DNA of 64,000 nt from CALWZE01 sp036644375 (lineage in GTDB: Bacteria > Bacillota > Clostridia > Oscillospirales > Ruminococcaceae). The notes below the pieces were generated by a model. That model was given only the letters and a program-made list of their open reading frames with translations, did not search any database and was not told where the DNA came from. Shown here piece after piece: positions 44,717 to 52,389 of this stretch (the first letter of the stretch is position 1; each line of letters begins with the position of its first letter). Position numbers and translations under genes: made by a program. Where the stretch lies: the NCBI GenBank assembly GCA_036644375.1, contig JAVXQD010000008.1:1-64000 (forward strand), read 5' to 3'.

Positions 44717-44877
44717 AATATCAGCTCCTTAAAAGTTTATTTACCGATATTATGTTTTGTCAATTTCGCCCCAATATCCGCAATACTCATGCGTATTAGT
44801 GAAAATAAAAGAGAGAACCTTGCTTTTGCATTGAAAATCGGGGCAAAATACTGTTCTCCCTATATATTATTGTGCGC

Positions 44878-45459
44878 TTATTTTGTCAGAAGAATCTTTT
44901 CGGGCTTGGAAGTTTTAAATGGATTGCGGTTTTTGCGCACAATCTCGCTTTTTATAAAATTAAAGGTTTCCGTCTCCCCCTTATCGCGAAGCATCATAAG
45001 CAATTGCTCAAGCAGAGCACGTGTGTTTGGATGAAGCATCAGATGATCCCTTGAGTTTGAATAATATATATATGGATATTCATCTTTATAGTTTTCGGGA
45101 TTGTAGGTTTTACTTGCGGCTATTCGGTCGCACACCATTTCGGCGACATAGCGCACCGGCATTTCCATTCCGCACAGCTCATGGGGAACAAACGGGGAAT
45201 AGTCAATCCAATATTCAAGATGGTGCTTGTTTTTACCTTTGTGGTGCAGCCATGCCGCACTGTAGCCGCGCTCACGTCTCTCCATGTTGTTTGGACTCTG
45301 ATTTCCCTGATAATACTTGGCGCCCGCCAAAAATTCAACAGGGGAGTATTTGGACATGTCATGCAAAAGTCCCTGCGCGATAAGGCCGCAGCTGAAGCAA
45401 TGTCTCATAACGAGCATTTTGTGATGATTGATAGTTTTAAGATGCGAAAGCCATTTCAT
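44878..45459 (-). CDS. DUF5662 protein, HD-phosphohydrolase-like
   Basis: 193 residues recognised as DUF5662-like: the N-terminus has HHKMLVMRHC (11-20) and GLIAQGLLHDMSKYSPVEF with an HD-type pair (HD in LLHD), followed by WLHHKGKNKHHLEYW. The His-rich arrangement resembles a metal-dependent phosphohydrolase of the HD group. The substrate is unknown. It is monocistronic, and a likely weak ribosome binding site precedes the ATG. Confidence 0.75.
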   Translation of the reverse strand: MKWLSHLKTINHHKMLVMRHCFSCGLIAQGLLHDMSKYSPVEFLAGAKYYQGNQSPNNMERRERGYSAAWLHHKGKNKHHLEYWIDYSPFVPHELCGMEMPVRYVAEMVCDRIAASKTYNPENYKDEYPYIYYSNSRDHLMLHPNTRALLEQLLMMLRDKGETETFNFIKSEIVRKNRNPFKTSKPEKILLTK

Positions 45460-45645
45460 ATTTTCACCGCTGTCCGATTGTTTTTATAGATATTATTCAG
45501 TATAGTATAAATAAAACAATTTTAAAATAGGCACTTGAAAAACTGCTTCGATATTCGGCGAAAATATTGAGATGACACACTTGTTGCACCAAAGCTTCAA
45601 TGATATACTAAAGCTCGGTATAGCAGAATAATTGATATTTTTCTA

Positions 45646-45676
45646 TTGACATTACTCTATGTGTAACGTTTATTAT
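45646..45676 (+). promoter_or_regulatory. MerR-type promoter with 19-bp spacer and internal dyad
   Basis: A perfect TTGACA (45646-45651) and TATTAT (45671-45676) are separated by 19 bases, too long for normal sigma-A use. The spacer holds the dyad TTAC-N7-GTAA (45652-45655 with 45663-45666). This is the hallmark of promoters twisted into shape by MerR regulators, and the MerR gene starts 23 bases downstream, so autoregulation is predicted. Confidence 0.75.
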
Positions 45677-45698
45677 CATAACAGATGAGGTGTTATCC

Positions 45699-46343
45699 AT
45701 GACTATCAAGGACGTGGAAAGTCTGGTCGGAATCACAAAAAAGAATATCCGATTTTATGAGCGAATGCAGCTTCTAACACCGCTTCGCGACAGAGAAAAC
45801 AGCTATCGCAACTACTCCGATGCGGATGTGCAGCGGCTGAAAAAAGTGAAGCTGCTCAGAAGTCTTCATATGCCAATTGAAGAGATAAGAAAAATTCTCA
45901 GCGGCGAAAATGAGCTCCAAGCCTGCCTTCAATCCCATACCGCAGAGCTTTGCGCCGAAATAGATAATCTGCGCTGCGCAAGACAGCTTTGCGCTGAAAT
46001 CGAGCGGGATATCAGCGGCGATAAGCCCTTTTGCATTGACGGATACCTCGGCAAGCTGCGGGAATATGAAAAGGAAGGCGTTAAATTTATGAACATCAAA
46101 AAGAGCGACACACGAAAAAAAATAACAGTTCCGATACTGTGCGCGCTTGTCATGATAACATTTATGGCAGCGATGATCGGGCTGTTTGTGTGGGCAACAA
46201 CGCGGCAGGACAGCCCTCCGATAGCCATTGTAGCTGTATTTATGGCCATACCCGCAGCAATTTCGGTAGGTGTTATAATAGCTTTAGTGCAGGCAATCAA
46301 GGAGATAAACAAAGGAGAAATAGATGAAGCTCGTAAATATTGA
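45699..46343 (+). CDS. MerR-family regulator with C-terminal membrane helices
   Basis: 214 residues: winged HTH domain (1-68, MTIKDVESLVGITKKNIRFYERMQLL), a dimer coiled coil (about 75-115) and two C-terminal membrane helices (about 132-155 and 170-192). The coiled-coil end has cysteines (C83, C96, C101, C118 by position estimates). A membrane-bound MerR suggests sensing of an envelope signal. A GTG three codons upstream sits inside the GAGGTG ribosome binding site, so ATG 45699 is the start. Its stop overlaps the YbjQ gene by 20 bases. Confidence 0.82.
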   Translation: MTIKDVESLVGITKKNIRFYERMQLLTPLRDRENSYRNYSDADVQRLKKVKLLRSLHMPIEEIRKILSGENELQACLQSHTAELCAEIDNLRCARQLCAEIERDISGDKPFCIDGYLGKLREYEKEGVKFMNIKKSDTRKKITVPILCALVMITFMAAMIGLFVWATTRQDSPPIAIVAVFMAIPAAISVGVIIALVQAIKEINKGEIDEARKY

Positions 46344-46647
46344 CTACATTCCGGGTCAGGAATTTGATGCCATAGGGCTTGTAAAGGGAAACGTTGTTCA
46401 GACCAAAAATTTCGGCAAAGATTTTATGGCGGGCATGAAGACGCTGGTTGGAGGCGAGATAATCGGATATACCGAAATGCTGAATGAGGCGAGAGCCATT
46501 GCGATGAAGCGCATGGTTGATGAGGCGGTCTCGCTGGGCGCGGATGCAATTGTAAATGTTCGCTATGCATCAGCCTCCATTATGTCAGGTGCCGCTGAGG
46601 TCATAGCCTATGGCACCGCTGTAAAATTTACGTATCCGTCACATTGA
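46324..46647 (+). CDS. YbjQ/UPF0145-family protein
   Basis: 107-residue soluble protein of the YbjQ family (sometimes labelled heavy-metal-binding): opening VNIDYIPGQEFDAIGLVKGNVV, the repeated KTLVGGEIIGYTEMLNEAR, and ALGADAIVNVRY-like SLGADAIVNVRYAS at about 79-92. The family forms a pentameric barrel; a direct metal role is unproven. Its start is inside the MerR reading frame with AAAGGAG eight bases before, so the two are co-expressed. Confidence 0.85.
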   Translation: MKLVNIDYIPGQEFDAIGLVKGNVVQTKNFGKDFMAGMKTLVGGEIIGYTEMLNEARAIAMKRMVDEAVSLGADAIVNVRYASASIMSGAAEVIAYGTAVKFTYPSH

Positions 46648-46941
46648 GTGAACAGGTGCTTCTTTATCCGAGGCGCACCCGTGCCGATGGCAATCGGTCA
46701 GCTTTGTCGGGCATATTGTTTCCTTATCCCGGCATATGTTAAGCGGGGAAATGCGGAATAAAAAACCAACAGTTTTAAAGTATGAGCTTTTGTACGTATC
46801 ACATAAAGATTCATAAGAAATTTTGGTAGTCTTGTACTACAAAAGTTTTGACTTAATGCAACAATAAACGAGCCGAATTGCAAGCGGGATTGTGTCAATT
46901 TCCGAAAATAAAAAATCGGAGTTAAATTGATTGCTTTTCCC
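46648..46941. other. Intergenic region before the purine leader, with a PurBox-like inverted repeat
   Basis: About 290 bases after the YbjQ gene. No gene or clear terminator is seen in the first 240. TCCGA (46901-46905) and TCGGA (46916-46920) form an inverted repeat flanked by AT-rich sequence, 20-40 bases ahead of the pur promoter. The left half (ATTTCCGAAAAT) is close to the Bacillus PurR box, but the two arms are closer together than the 16-17 bases used there. Confidence 0.35.
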
Positions 46942-46971
46942 TTGAGAACACTATACTATTATGGTTATAAA
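46942..46971 (+). promoter_or_regulatory. Candidate promoter of the purine operon
   Basis: TTGAGA (46942-46947) and TATAAA (46966-46971) with an 18-base spacer. An overlapping alternative is TTGATT (46927-46932) with TATACT (46952-46957). Either places the small leader ORF (47004) and the hairpin (47137) on the transcript ahead of purE. Confidence 0.45.
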
Positions 46972-47003
46972 AGTTACATATTAACCGCTTGGAGGTGTGC
47001 GCA

Positions 47004-47135
47004 ATGACCTTTTTGTTCTTGTCTGCGTTTGGAGATACCGACGCGCTTTACGGCGCTTCTCTTGGCATGCAAAAAATCTGCTGCCGCGCAGCTTCACACA
47101 GAGCTGACAAGCTGAAAAGCATAACCGAACATTAG
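47004..47135 (+). CDS. 43-residue small ORF / leader peptide upstream of purE
   Basis: ATG at 47004 to TAG at 47133-47135, 43 codons, preceded by a near-perfect ribosome binding site GGAGGTG at 46991-46997, the best in the region. The product begins MTFLFLSAFGDTDALYGASL, has a CC pair near residue 26 and a basic end. No signal peptide or known family is recognised. It ends one base before a terminator-like hairpin that precedes purE, so it may be a regulatory leader peptide whose translation decides read-through, or an independent small protein of the purine operon. Confidence 0.6.
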   Translation: MTFLFLSAFGDTDALYGASLGMQKICCRAASHRADKLKSITEH

Positions 47136-47136
47136 G

Positions 47137-47171
47137 GGCATGGTGCACGCAAAAGCGCCATGTCTTTTTTT
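47137..47171 (+). terminator. Attenuator-like hairpin between the leader ORF and purE
   Basis: Positions 47137-47146 pair with 47155-47164 (ten pairs, two of them G-U) around an 8-base loop and run into seven T residues. It stands only 28 bases before the purE start, so unrestricted termination would silence the operon. This points to regulated attenuation. Confidence 0.7.
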
Positions 47172-47198
47172 ATTTGCTATATTCGGAGGAAATGAGAA

Positions 47199-47702
47199 AT
47201 GAAGTCAAAAAAAGTTGCGATAATAATGGGAAGCGACAGCGACTGGCCCGCCGTTAAGTCGGCGGCGGTTCAGCTGAAAAAATGGGATGTGCCATTTGAG
47301 GCGAGAATACTCTCGGCGCATAGAACCCCCGAGGATGCTGCCGAATTTGCGAAAAGCGCAAAGCAAAACGGGTTTGGAGTCATAATCGCGTGTGCGGGAA
47401 TGGCGGCTCATCTTGGCGGGGTTTTGGCGGCGCACACAACGCTTCCGGTCATCGGGGTTCCGATGAAGGGCGGTGCGATGGACGGCTTGGATGCACTTCT
47501 TGCTACGGTTCAGATGCCGAGCGGCATACCCGTGGCCACAGTGGCACTGGGAGGCGCAAAAAATGCGGCTATACTCGCGTGTCAAATACTCGCTCTTTCA
47601 GATGAGCGAATCTCGTCATTGCTTGAGATGGCAAAGGAAGAGATGATAGCTGAGATAACGGCGAAAAACGAAACGCTTCAAAAAGAGCTCAGTGAAATGT
47701 AA
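47199..47702 (+). CDS. purE: N5-carboxyaminoimidazole ribonucleotide mutase
   Basis: Carboxyl transfer step of purine synthesis, making CAIR. The 167 residues carry GSDSDWP (9-15), the catalytic-site SAHRTPEDA and CAGMAAHLGGVLAAHTTLPVIGVP, with QMPSGIPVATVAL, all of the class I pattern. Class I PurE acts on N5-CAIR made by PurK, but no purK is in this operon. AATTCGGAGGA-type ribosome binding site precedes the ATG. First gene of the ten-gene operon and immediately after the attenuator. Confidence 0.95.
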   Translation: MKSKKVAIIMGSDSDWPAVKSAAVQLKKWDVPFEARILSAHRTPEDAAEFAKSAKQNGFGVIIACAGMAAHLGGVLAAHTTLPVIGVPMKGGAMDGLDALLATVQMPSGIPVATVALGGAKNAAILACQILALSDERISSLLEMAKEEMIAEITAKNETLQKELSEM

Positions 47703-47767
47703 AATGCATCAATGGCGCGGAATTGAATCAGTAAAATCAGTAATAATAAGATAAGAGGTAAACAGAA

Positions 47768-48478
47768 ATGGAAAAAAGAGAACAGCTGTATGAGGGAAAA
47801 GCAAAAAAAGTCTATGCTACAGAGGATCCCAATATCGTGCTTGTTGACTATAAGGACGACGCAACGGCAGGTAATGGCGCAAAAAAAGGGACAATTCGCG
47901 GCAAAGGCGTGGTAAACAATCGCGTCACAAACAGTCTCATGAAAATGCTTGAGACAAAGGGTATTCCGACACATTTTGTCAAGGAGCTTTCGGAGCGCGA
48001 AACTCTTGTTAAAAAAGTGCAGATTGTTCCCCTTGAGGTTATCGTCCGCAACGTCGCCGCAGGCTCTCTTGCAAAAAGACTCGGATTGCCGGAGGGTACC
48101 AAGCTTAAATCCACAGTGCTCGAATACTGCTATAAGGATGATGCGCTGGGTGATCCGCTTGTGAATGACTATCACATCGCGGCAATCGGAGCAGCCACAA
48201 AAAAAGAGCTTGACACAATAGCGGCGATGGCATTTAAAATAAATGAAATACTCACCGAATATCTCAAGGATGCAAATATTGAGCTGATTGATTTCAAGCT
48301 TGAATTCGGGAGACTCGCCGACGGTACAATAATTCTTGCCGACGAAATCAGCCCGGACACCTGCCGCTTTTGGGACAGCACAACACATGAGCATCTGGAT
48401 AAGGACCTTTTCCGCCGAGATCTCGGCGGTGCGGAGGACGCATATAGGGAAGTTATGAAGCGCCTTTTAGGAGAATAG
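47768..48478 (+). CDS. purC: SAICAR synthetase
   Basis: Phosphoribosylaminoimidazole-succinocarboxamide synthase, joining CAIR and aspartate with ATP. The 236 residues show KREQLYEGKAKKVY at the N-terminus, VEVIVRNVAAGS-like EVIVRNVAAGSLAKR (about 96-110), and the signature LADEISPDTCRFWD (about 178-191). GAGGT is upstream. It begins 65 bases after purE and purF follows 3 bases after its stop. Confidence 0.97.
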   Translation: MEKREQLYEGKAKKVYATEDPNIVLVDYKDDATAGNGAKKGTIRGKGVVNNRVTNSLMKMLETKGIPTHFVKELSERETLVKKVQIVPLEVIVRNVAAGSLAKRLGLPEGTKLKSTVLEYCYKDDALGDPLVNDYHIAAIGAATKKELDTIAAMAFKINEILTEYLKDANIELIDFKLEFGRLADGTIILADEISPDTCRFWDSTTHEHLDKDLFRRDLGGAEDAYREVMKRLLGE

Positions 48479-48481
48479 CCG

Positions 48482-49927
48482 ATGAATGAGCGTTTAACCG
48501 ATAAACTCCACGAGGAGTGTGGCGTGATAGGTATTTTCAACAAGGGTGAAATTTCGGATGTTGTAATGGATACCTATTATGGGCTTTATGCTCTTCAGCA
48601 TCGAGGACAGGAAAGCTGCGGAATTGCAGTCAACGATGACGGAGTAATTTCCTGCCGCAAGGATCTCGGTCTTGTAAATGAGGTCTTTACAAAGGATGTT
48701 TTGGAAGCTATTCCGCGCGGAAAAATGACGGTCGGGCATTGCCGATATGCAACAACGGGAACCCTGAGCGCCGCAAACGCACAGCCACTGGTACTCCGCC
48801 ACATAAAGGGAAACATGGCTCTTGCGCACAATGGCAACCTCACAAATGCCACAGAGCTGCGCGAGGAGGTTGAGCTTACGGGAGCAATCTTCCACACCAC
48901 GAGCGACACCGAGGTAATTGCGTACGCCATAACAAAAGAGCGGCTTACAGCACCATCCATTCAGGATGCTGTGGTCAGCGCCATGTACAAGCTTAAAGGG
49001 GCATATTCACTCGTGATAATGTCTCCGCGCAAGCTTATAGCAGCTCGCGACCCGCTGGGCTTTCGCCCACTCTGCATGGGTAAAATCGGCGAGAGCATAA
49101 TATTCGCAAGCGAGAGCTGCGCGCTCGATTCTATCGGCGCAACCTTTGTGCGCGACATTGAGCCCGGCGAGGTGGTTGTGGTAACCGATGACGGAGTCGA
49201 GAGCATTAAAACCCACTGCGGAAAAGGCAGCGGCTTCTGTGTATTCGAATACATCTACTTTGCCCGTCCCGACAGCGTTATAAACGGCTCCTCGGTACAC
49301 ACGGCGCGGAAGCGCGCAGGTGCGCTTCTTGCCCTTGCGCACCCTGTAGAGGCGGATGTCGTAATCGGGGTTCCCGATTCGGGCATTGATGCGGCACTCG
49401 GATATGCAACACAGAGCGGAATCCCCTATGGGCTCGGGTTCCTGAAAAACAAATATATAGGCAGAACCTTTATAGCGCCAAGCCAACAGCAGCGCGAGGA
49501 CGCCGTTCGTATAAAGCTCAATCCAATCAGCGCTACAGTCAAGGGCAAGAGAGTAATCATTATCGACGATTCGATTGTTAGGGGCACAACAAGCCTTAAG
49601 ATTGTAAAGCTATTGCGTGAGGCAGGGGCTACAGAGGTTCATATGAGGCTTTCCGCGCCGCCGTTTTTGTATCCCTGCTATTTCGGAACCGATATAGATT
49701 CCAGTGAAAATCTGATTGCATTTAAGCATTCGGTGGAGGAGATACGGAAAATGATAGATGTCGATACTCTCGGATTTTTATCTGTTGACGATCTGCCGAA
49801 GCTTGCAGAAAATACCGACTGCGCAATGTGTGATGGCTGCTTCACGGGTAAATATCCCATAGATCCGCCCCAAAAATGCGTAAAAAGCAAATTTGAATTA
49901 AAAATTTCGGAAAACGTCAATGACTGA
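48482..49927 (+). CDS. purF: Amidophosphoribosyltransferase
   Basis: Committed step of purine synthesis: PRPP plus glutamine to phosphoribosylamine. The 481 residues begin with a 12-residue propeptide, and the N-terminal nucleophile C13 in EECGVIGIF is exposed after processing, as in Bacillus. The PRPP loop VIIIDDSIVRGTTS is near 357. Terminal cysteines CAMCDGC together with upstream cysteines indicate the [4Fe-4S] oxygen-sensitive type. It overlaps nothing; its ribosome binding site is in the end of purC. Confidence 0.97.
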   Translation: MNERLTDKLHEECGVIGIFNKGEISDVVMDTYYGLYALQHRGQESCGIAVNDDGVISCRKDLGLVNEVFTKDVLEAIPRGKMTVGHCRYATTGTLSAANAQPLVLRHIKGNMALAHNGNLTNATELREEVELTGAIFHTTSDTEVIAYAITKERLTAPSIQDAVVSAMYKLKGAYSLVIMSPRKLIAARDPLGFRPLCMGKIGESIIFASESCALDSIGATFVRDIEPGEVVVVTDDGVESIKTHCGKGSGFCVFEYIYFARPDSVINGSSVHTARKRAGALLALAHPVEADVVIGVPDSGIDAALGYATQSGIPYGLGFLKNKYIGRTFIAPSQQQREDAVRIKLNPISATVKGKRVIIIDDSIVRGTTSLKIVKLLREAGATEVHMRLSAPPFLYPCYFGTDIDSSENLIAFKHSVEEIRKMIDVDTLGFLSVDDLPKLAENTDCAMCDGCFTGKYPIDPPQKCVKSKFELKISENVND

Positions 49928-49992
49928 AACCGGCGTTTTACAATAAAATGAGCACAGGTCCCTGCACTAAAATAACCATTTCGGAGGATATA

Positions 49993-51027
49993 ATGAAAAG
50001 TTTTTCTGAAAGCTATAAAGAGGCAGGTGTGGATATCACTGCCGGTTATACCGCCGTTGAACTGATGAAATCGCATGTGGCACGCACAATGACCGCCGGT
50101 GCAATCGGCGGGCTGGGCGGCTTTGGCGGGCTGTTCGAGCTTGACATGACCGGAATAACCAAGCCTGTGCTGGTCAGCGGAACAGACGGAGTCGGCACAA
50201 AACTCAAAATTGCATTTTTGATGGACAAGCACGACACAGTCGGAATAGACTGTGTCGCAATGTGTGTAAATGACATCATAACATGCGGCGCAAAACCGCT
50301 TTTCTTTCTCGATTACATCGCATGCGGCAAAAATGTTCCCGAGCGCATAGCGTCCATTGTGTCGGGTGTTTCAGAGGGCTGTGTGCAGTCGGGCTCGGCG
50401 CTGATTGGCGGCGAGACTGCCGAGATGCCCGGCTTTTACGAGGAGCGGGAATACGACCTTGCGGGATTTGCGTGCGGAGTTGTCGACAGATCGAAAATTA
50501 TTGACAACACAAAAACGGCTGCCGGAGACGCAATAATTGCGCTGCCGTCCTCAGGTCTGCATTCAAACGGATTTTCACTTGTGCGCAAGGCATTTGATGT
50601 TGAAAACCGCGACCTCGATAATTATTACGACGAGCTCGGCATGAGTCTCGGCGAATGTCTGCTGACCCCGACAAGAATATATGTTAAGCCGATACTTGCG
50701 CTTCTCGAAAAAATTGATGCAACCGCAATCAGCCACATTACCGGCGGAGGGTTTTATGAAAATATTCCCCGTGCTCTTCCGGAGGGCATGTGCGCAAAAA
50801 TCAAAAAATCCGCGATCAAAACTCCGCCTGTTTTCAAGCTCCTCGCACAAGCGGGAGGCATTCCCGAGCGAGACATGTTCAACACCTTTAATATGGGCGT
50901 CGGCATGATGGTTGTCGTTCCGTCACAGCAGGCGGATGAAGCCGTGCGCATACTCAATGATAACGGCGAAGCCGCATATATCATGGGTGAGATTGCAGCC
51001 GGTGAAAAGGGAGTCGAGCTATGCTGA
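49993..51027 (+). CDS. purM: AIR synthetase (FGAM cyclo-ligase)
   Basis: Closes the imidazole ring (FGAM to AIR). The 344 residues start MKSFSESYKEAGVDITAGY and include GGLGGFGGLFEL, VSGTDGVGTKLKIA and ISHITGGGFYENIPR as in the family. The frame is open 15 codons earlier, but the ATG at 49993 has GGAGG directly before and matches homologue starts. Its end overlaps purN by seven bases. Confidence 0.96.
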   Translation: MKSFSESYKEAGVDITAGYTAVELMKSHVARTMTAGAIGGLGGFGGLFELDMTGITKPVLVSGTDGVGTKLKIAFLMDKHDTVGIDCVAMCVNDIITCGAKPLFFLDYIACGKNVPERIASIVSGVSEGCVQSGSALIGGETAEMPGFYEEREYDLAGFACGVVDRSKIIDNTKTAAGDAIIALPSSGLHSNGFSLVRKAFDVENRDLDNYYDELGMSLGECLLTPTRIYVKPILALLEKIDATAISHITGGGFYENIPRALPEGMCAKIKKSAIKTPPVFKLLAQAGGIPERDMFNTFNMGVGMMVVVPSQQADEAVRILNDNGEAAYIMGEIAAGEKGVELC

Positions 51028-51617
51028 AAATTGCCGTGCTTGTCTCGGGCGGCGGCACTAATTTGCAGGCGATTATAGATGCTAAAAAAAACGGAGGCAT
51101 TGATAAGGGCGAGCTTGCGCTTGTTTTGGCAAGCCGTGCGGATGCATTTGCACTTGAGCGCGCATGCAGCGCAGGCATTAAAACCGCAGTGGTTTCCAGA
51201 AAAAGCTTTTTGTCCTCCGACGAATACAGTGATGCAGTGCTCAAGACGCTGAAAGATAATCGTATAGATATTGTTGTTCTTGCCGGATTTCTTTCAATAC
51301 TCGGGAAAAATGTAATTCAGGCTTACCCGAAACGGATTATCAATGTCCATCCAAGTTTAATTCCCAGCTTTTGCGGTGATGGATATTATGGGCTTACCGT
51401 TCATGAAAAGGCACTTGAAAAGGGCGTGAAGGTCACCGGCGCTACAGTGCATTTTGTCAATGAGATTGCGGATGACGGTGAGATTATTTTGCAAAAAGCA
51501 GTAAATGTTGAGCCTGACGACACGCCTGAAACGCTGCAAAGGCGGGTAATGGAGCAGGCAGAGTGGGAGCTTCTGCCCAAGGCGCTGAATATGCTGTGTG
51601 AAGAGTATTCCAATTAA
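51021..51617 (+). CDS. purN: Phosphoribosylglycinamide formyltransferase
   Basis: Formylates GAR using 10-formyltetrahydrofolate. The 198 residues include VLVSGGGTNLQAIID (7-21), the active-site INVHPSLIPSF with the catalytic Asn and His, and the later FVNEIADDGEIIL with the catalytic Asp. It starts inside the last codons of purM, suggesting coupled translation. Confidence 0.96.
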   Translation: MLKIAVLVSGGGTNLQAIIDAKKNGGIDKGELALVLASRADAFALERACSAGIKTAVVSRKSFLSSDEYSDAVLKTLKDNRIDIVVLAGFLSILGKNVIQAYPKRIINVHPSLIPSFCGDGYYGLTVHEKALEKGVKVTGATVHFVNEIADDGEIILQKAVNVEPDDTPETLQRRVMEQAEWELLPKALNMLCEEYSN

Positions 51618-51646
51618 TATTTATTATCACGGAGGGAATCGAAATC

Positions 51647-52369
51647 ATGGAAAAGCTTGAACTTTCCGCACTTTTGAGTGCGAATACATATCCCGGGCGC
51701 GGGATAATTGTCGGACTGTCGGATGACGGTAAAAGCGCTGTCCTCGGGTATTGCATCATGGGCAGAAGCACTAACAGCCGCAACCGCGTTTTCACCCCTG
51801 CAAACGGCGGAATAATAACCGAGGCGGCAGATCCCGCGAAGCTGATTGACCCATCTTTGATAATATACTCGCCGGTACGTGTTTTGGATAATATAACGAT
51901 TGTTACAAACGGGGATCAGACAGACACGATATATGATCTCTTAACCAAGGGAGAGAGCTTTGAAAATGCACTTCGCACCCGAGATTTTGAGCCGGATCCG
52001 CCCAATTTCACGCCGCGAATTTCATCAATTGTCAAGGTTCAGGACGGAAAGCTGAGCTATAAGCTGTCCATTTTGAAATCGGACAGCGGCAACGGCAGTG
52101 CCTGTGTGCGTTTTTTTTATGATTATGATTTCCCCATTGCCTCAGAGGGACGATTTATAAGCACATATATGTGTGACGGAAATCCGATACCATCATTTGA
52201 GGGAGAGCCGAAGAGGGTTTCGATAGTCGGTGATATAGACAGCTTTACAAATATGCTGTGGTCGAGTCTCAATGAGGAAAATAAGGTATCTCTATTTGTC
52301 CGCTATATAGATATTGCAAGCGGCGTCACGACTGACAGAATCATCAATAAATACAATAAAATTCAATAA
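51647..52369 (+). CDS. purO: IMP cyclohydrolase, PurO type
   Basis: Last step of IMP synthesis (FAICAR to IMP) by the archaeal-type IMP cyclohydrolase. The 240 residues begin with NTYPGRGIIVGL and contain CIMGRSTNSRNRVF and PSLIIYSPVRVLDN, typical of this family and unrelated to the N-terminal half of PurH. Finding it directly before a stand-alone AICAR transformylase shows that the bifunctional PurH is replaced by two separate proteins. GGAGGG precedes the ATG; the next gene starts 20 bases later. Confidence 0.9.
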   Translation: MEKLELSALLSANTYPGRGIIVGLSDDGKSAVLGYCIMGRSTNSRNRVFTPANGGIITEAADPAKLIDPSLIIYSPVRVLDNITIVTNGDQTDTIYDLLTKGESFENALRTRDFEPDPPNFTPRISSIVKVQDGKLSYKLSILKSDSGNGSACVRFFYDYDFPIASEGRFISTYMCDGNPIPSFEGEPKRVSIVGDIDSFTNMLWSSLNEENKVSLFVRYIDIASGVTTDRIINKYNKIQ

Positions 52370-52389
52370 ACACATCAGGAGGAAATATC

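Noticed and set aside
46648..47198. Purine or ZTP riboswitch upstream of purE
   Set aside because: No purine-aptamer loop pair or ZTP core could be recognised by eye; a leader ORF and terminator explain the region better.
47678..48394. Antisense open frame of 238 codons across purC
   Set aside because: Covered by purC, with Cys/Phe-rich composition expected of a reverse complement; no homology or start signal.
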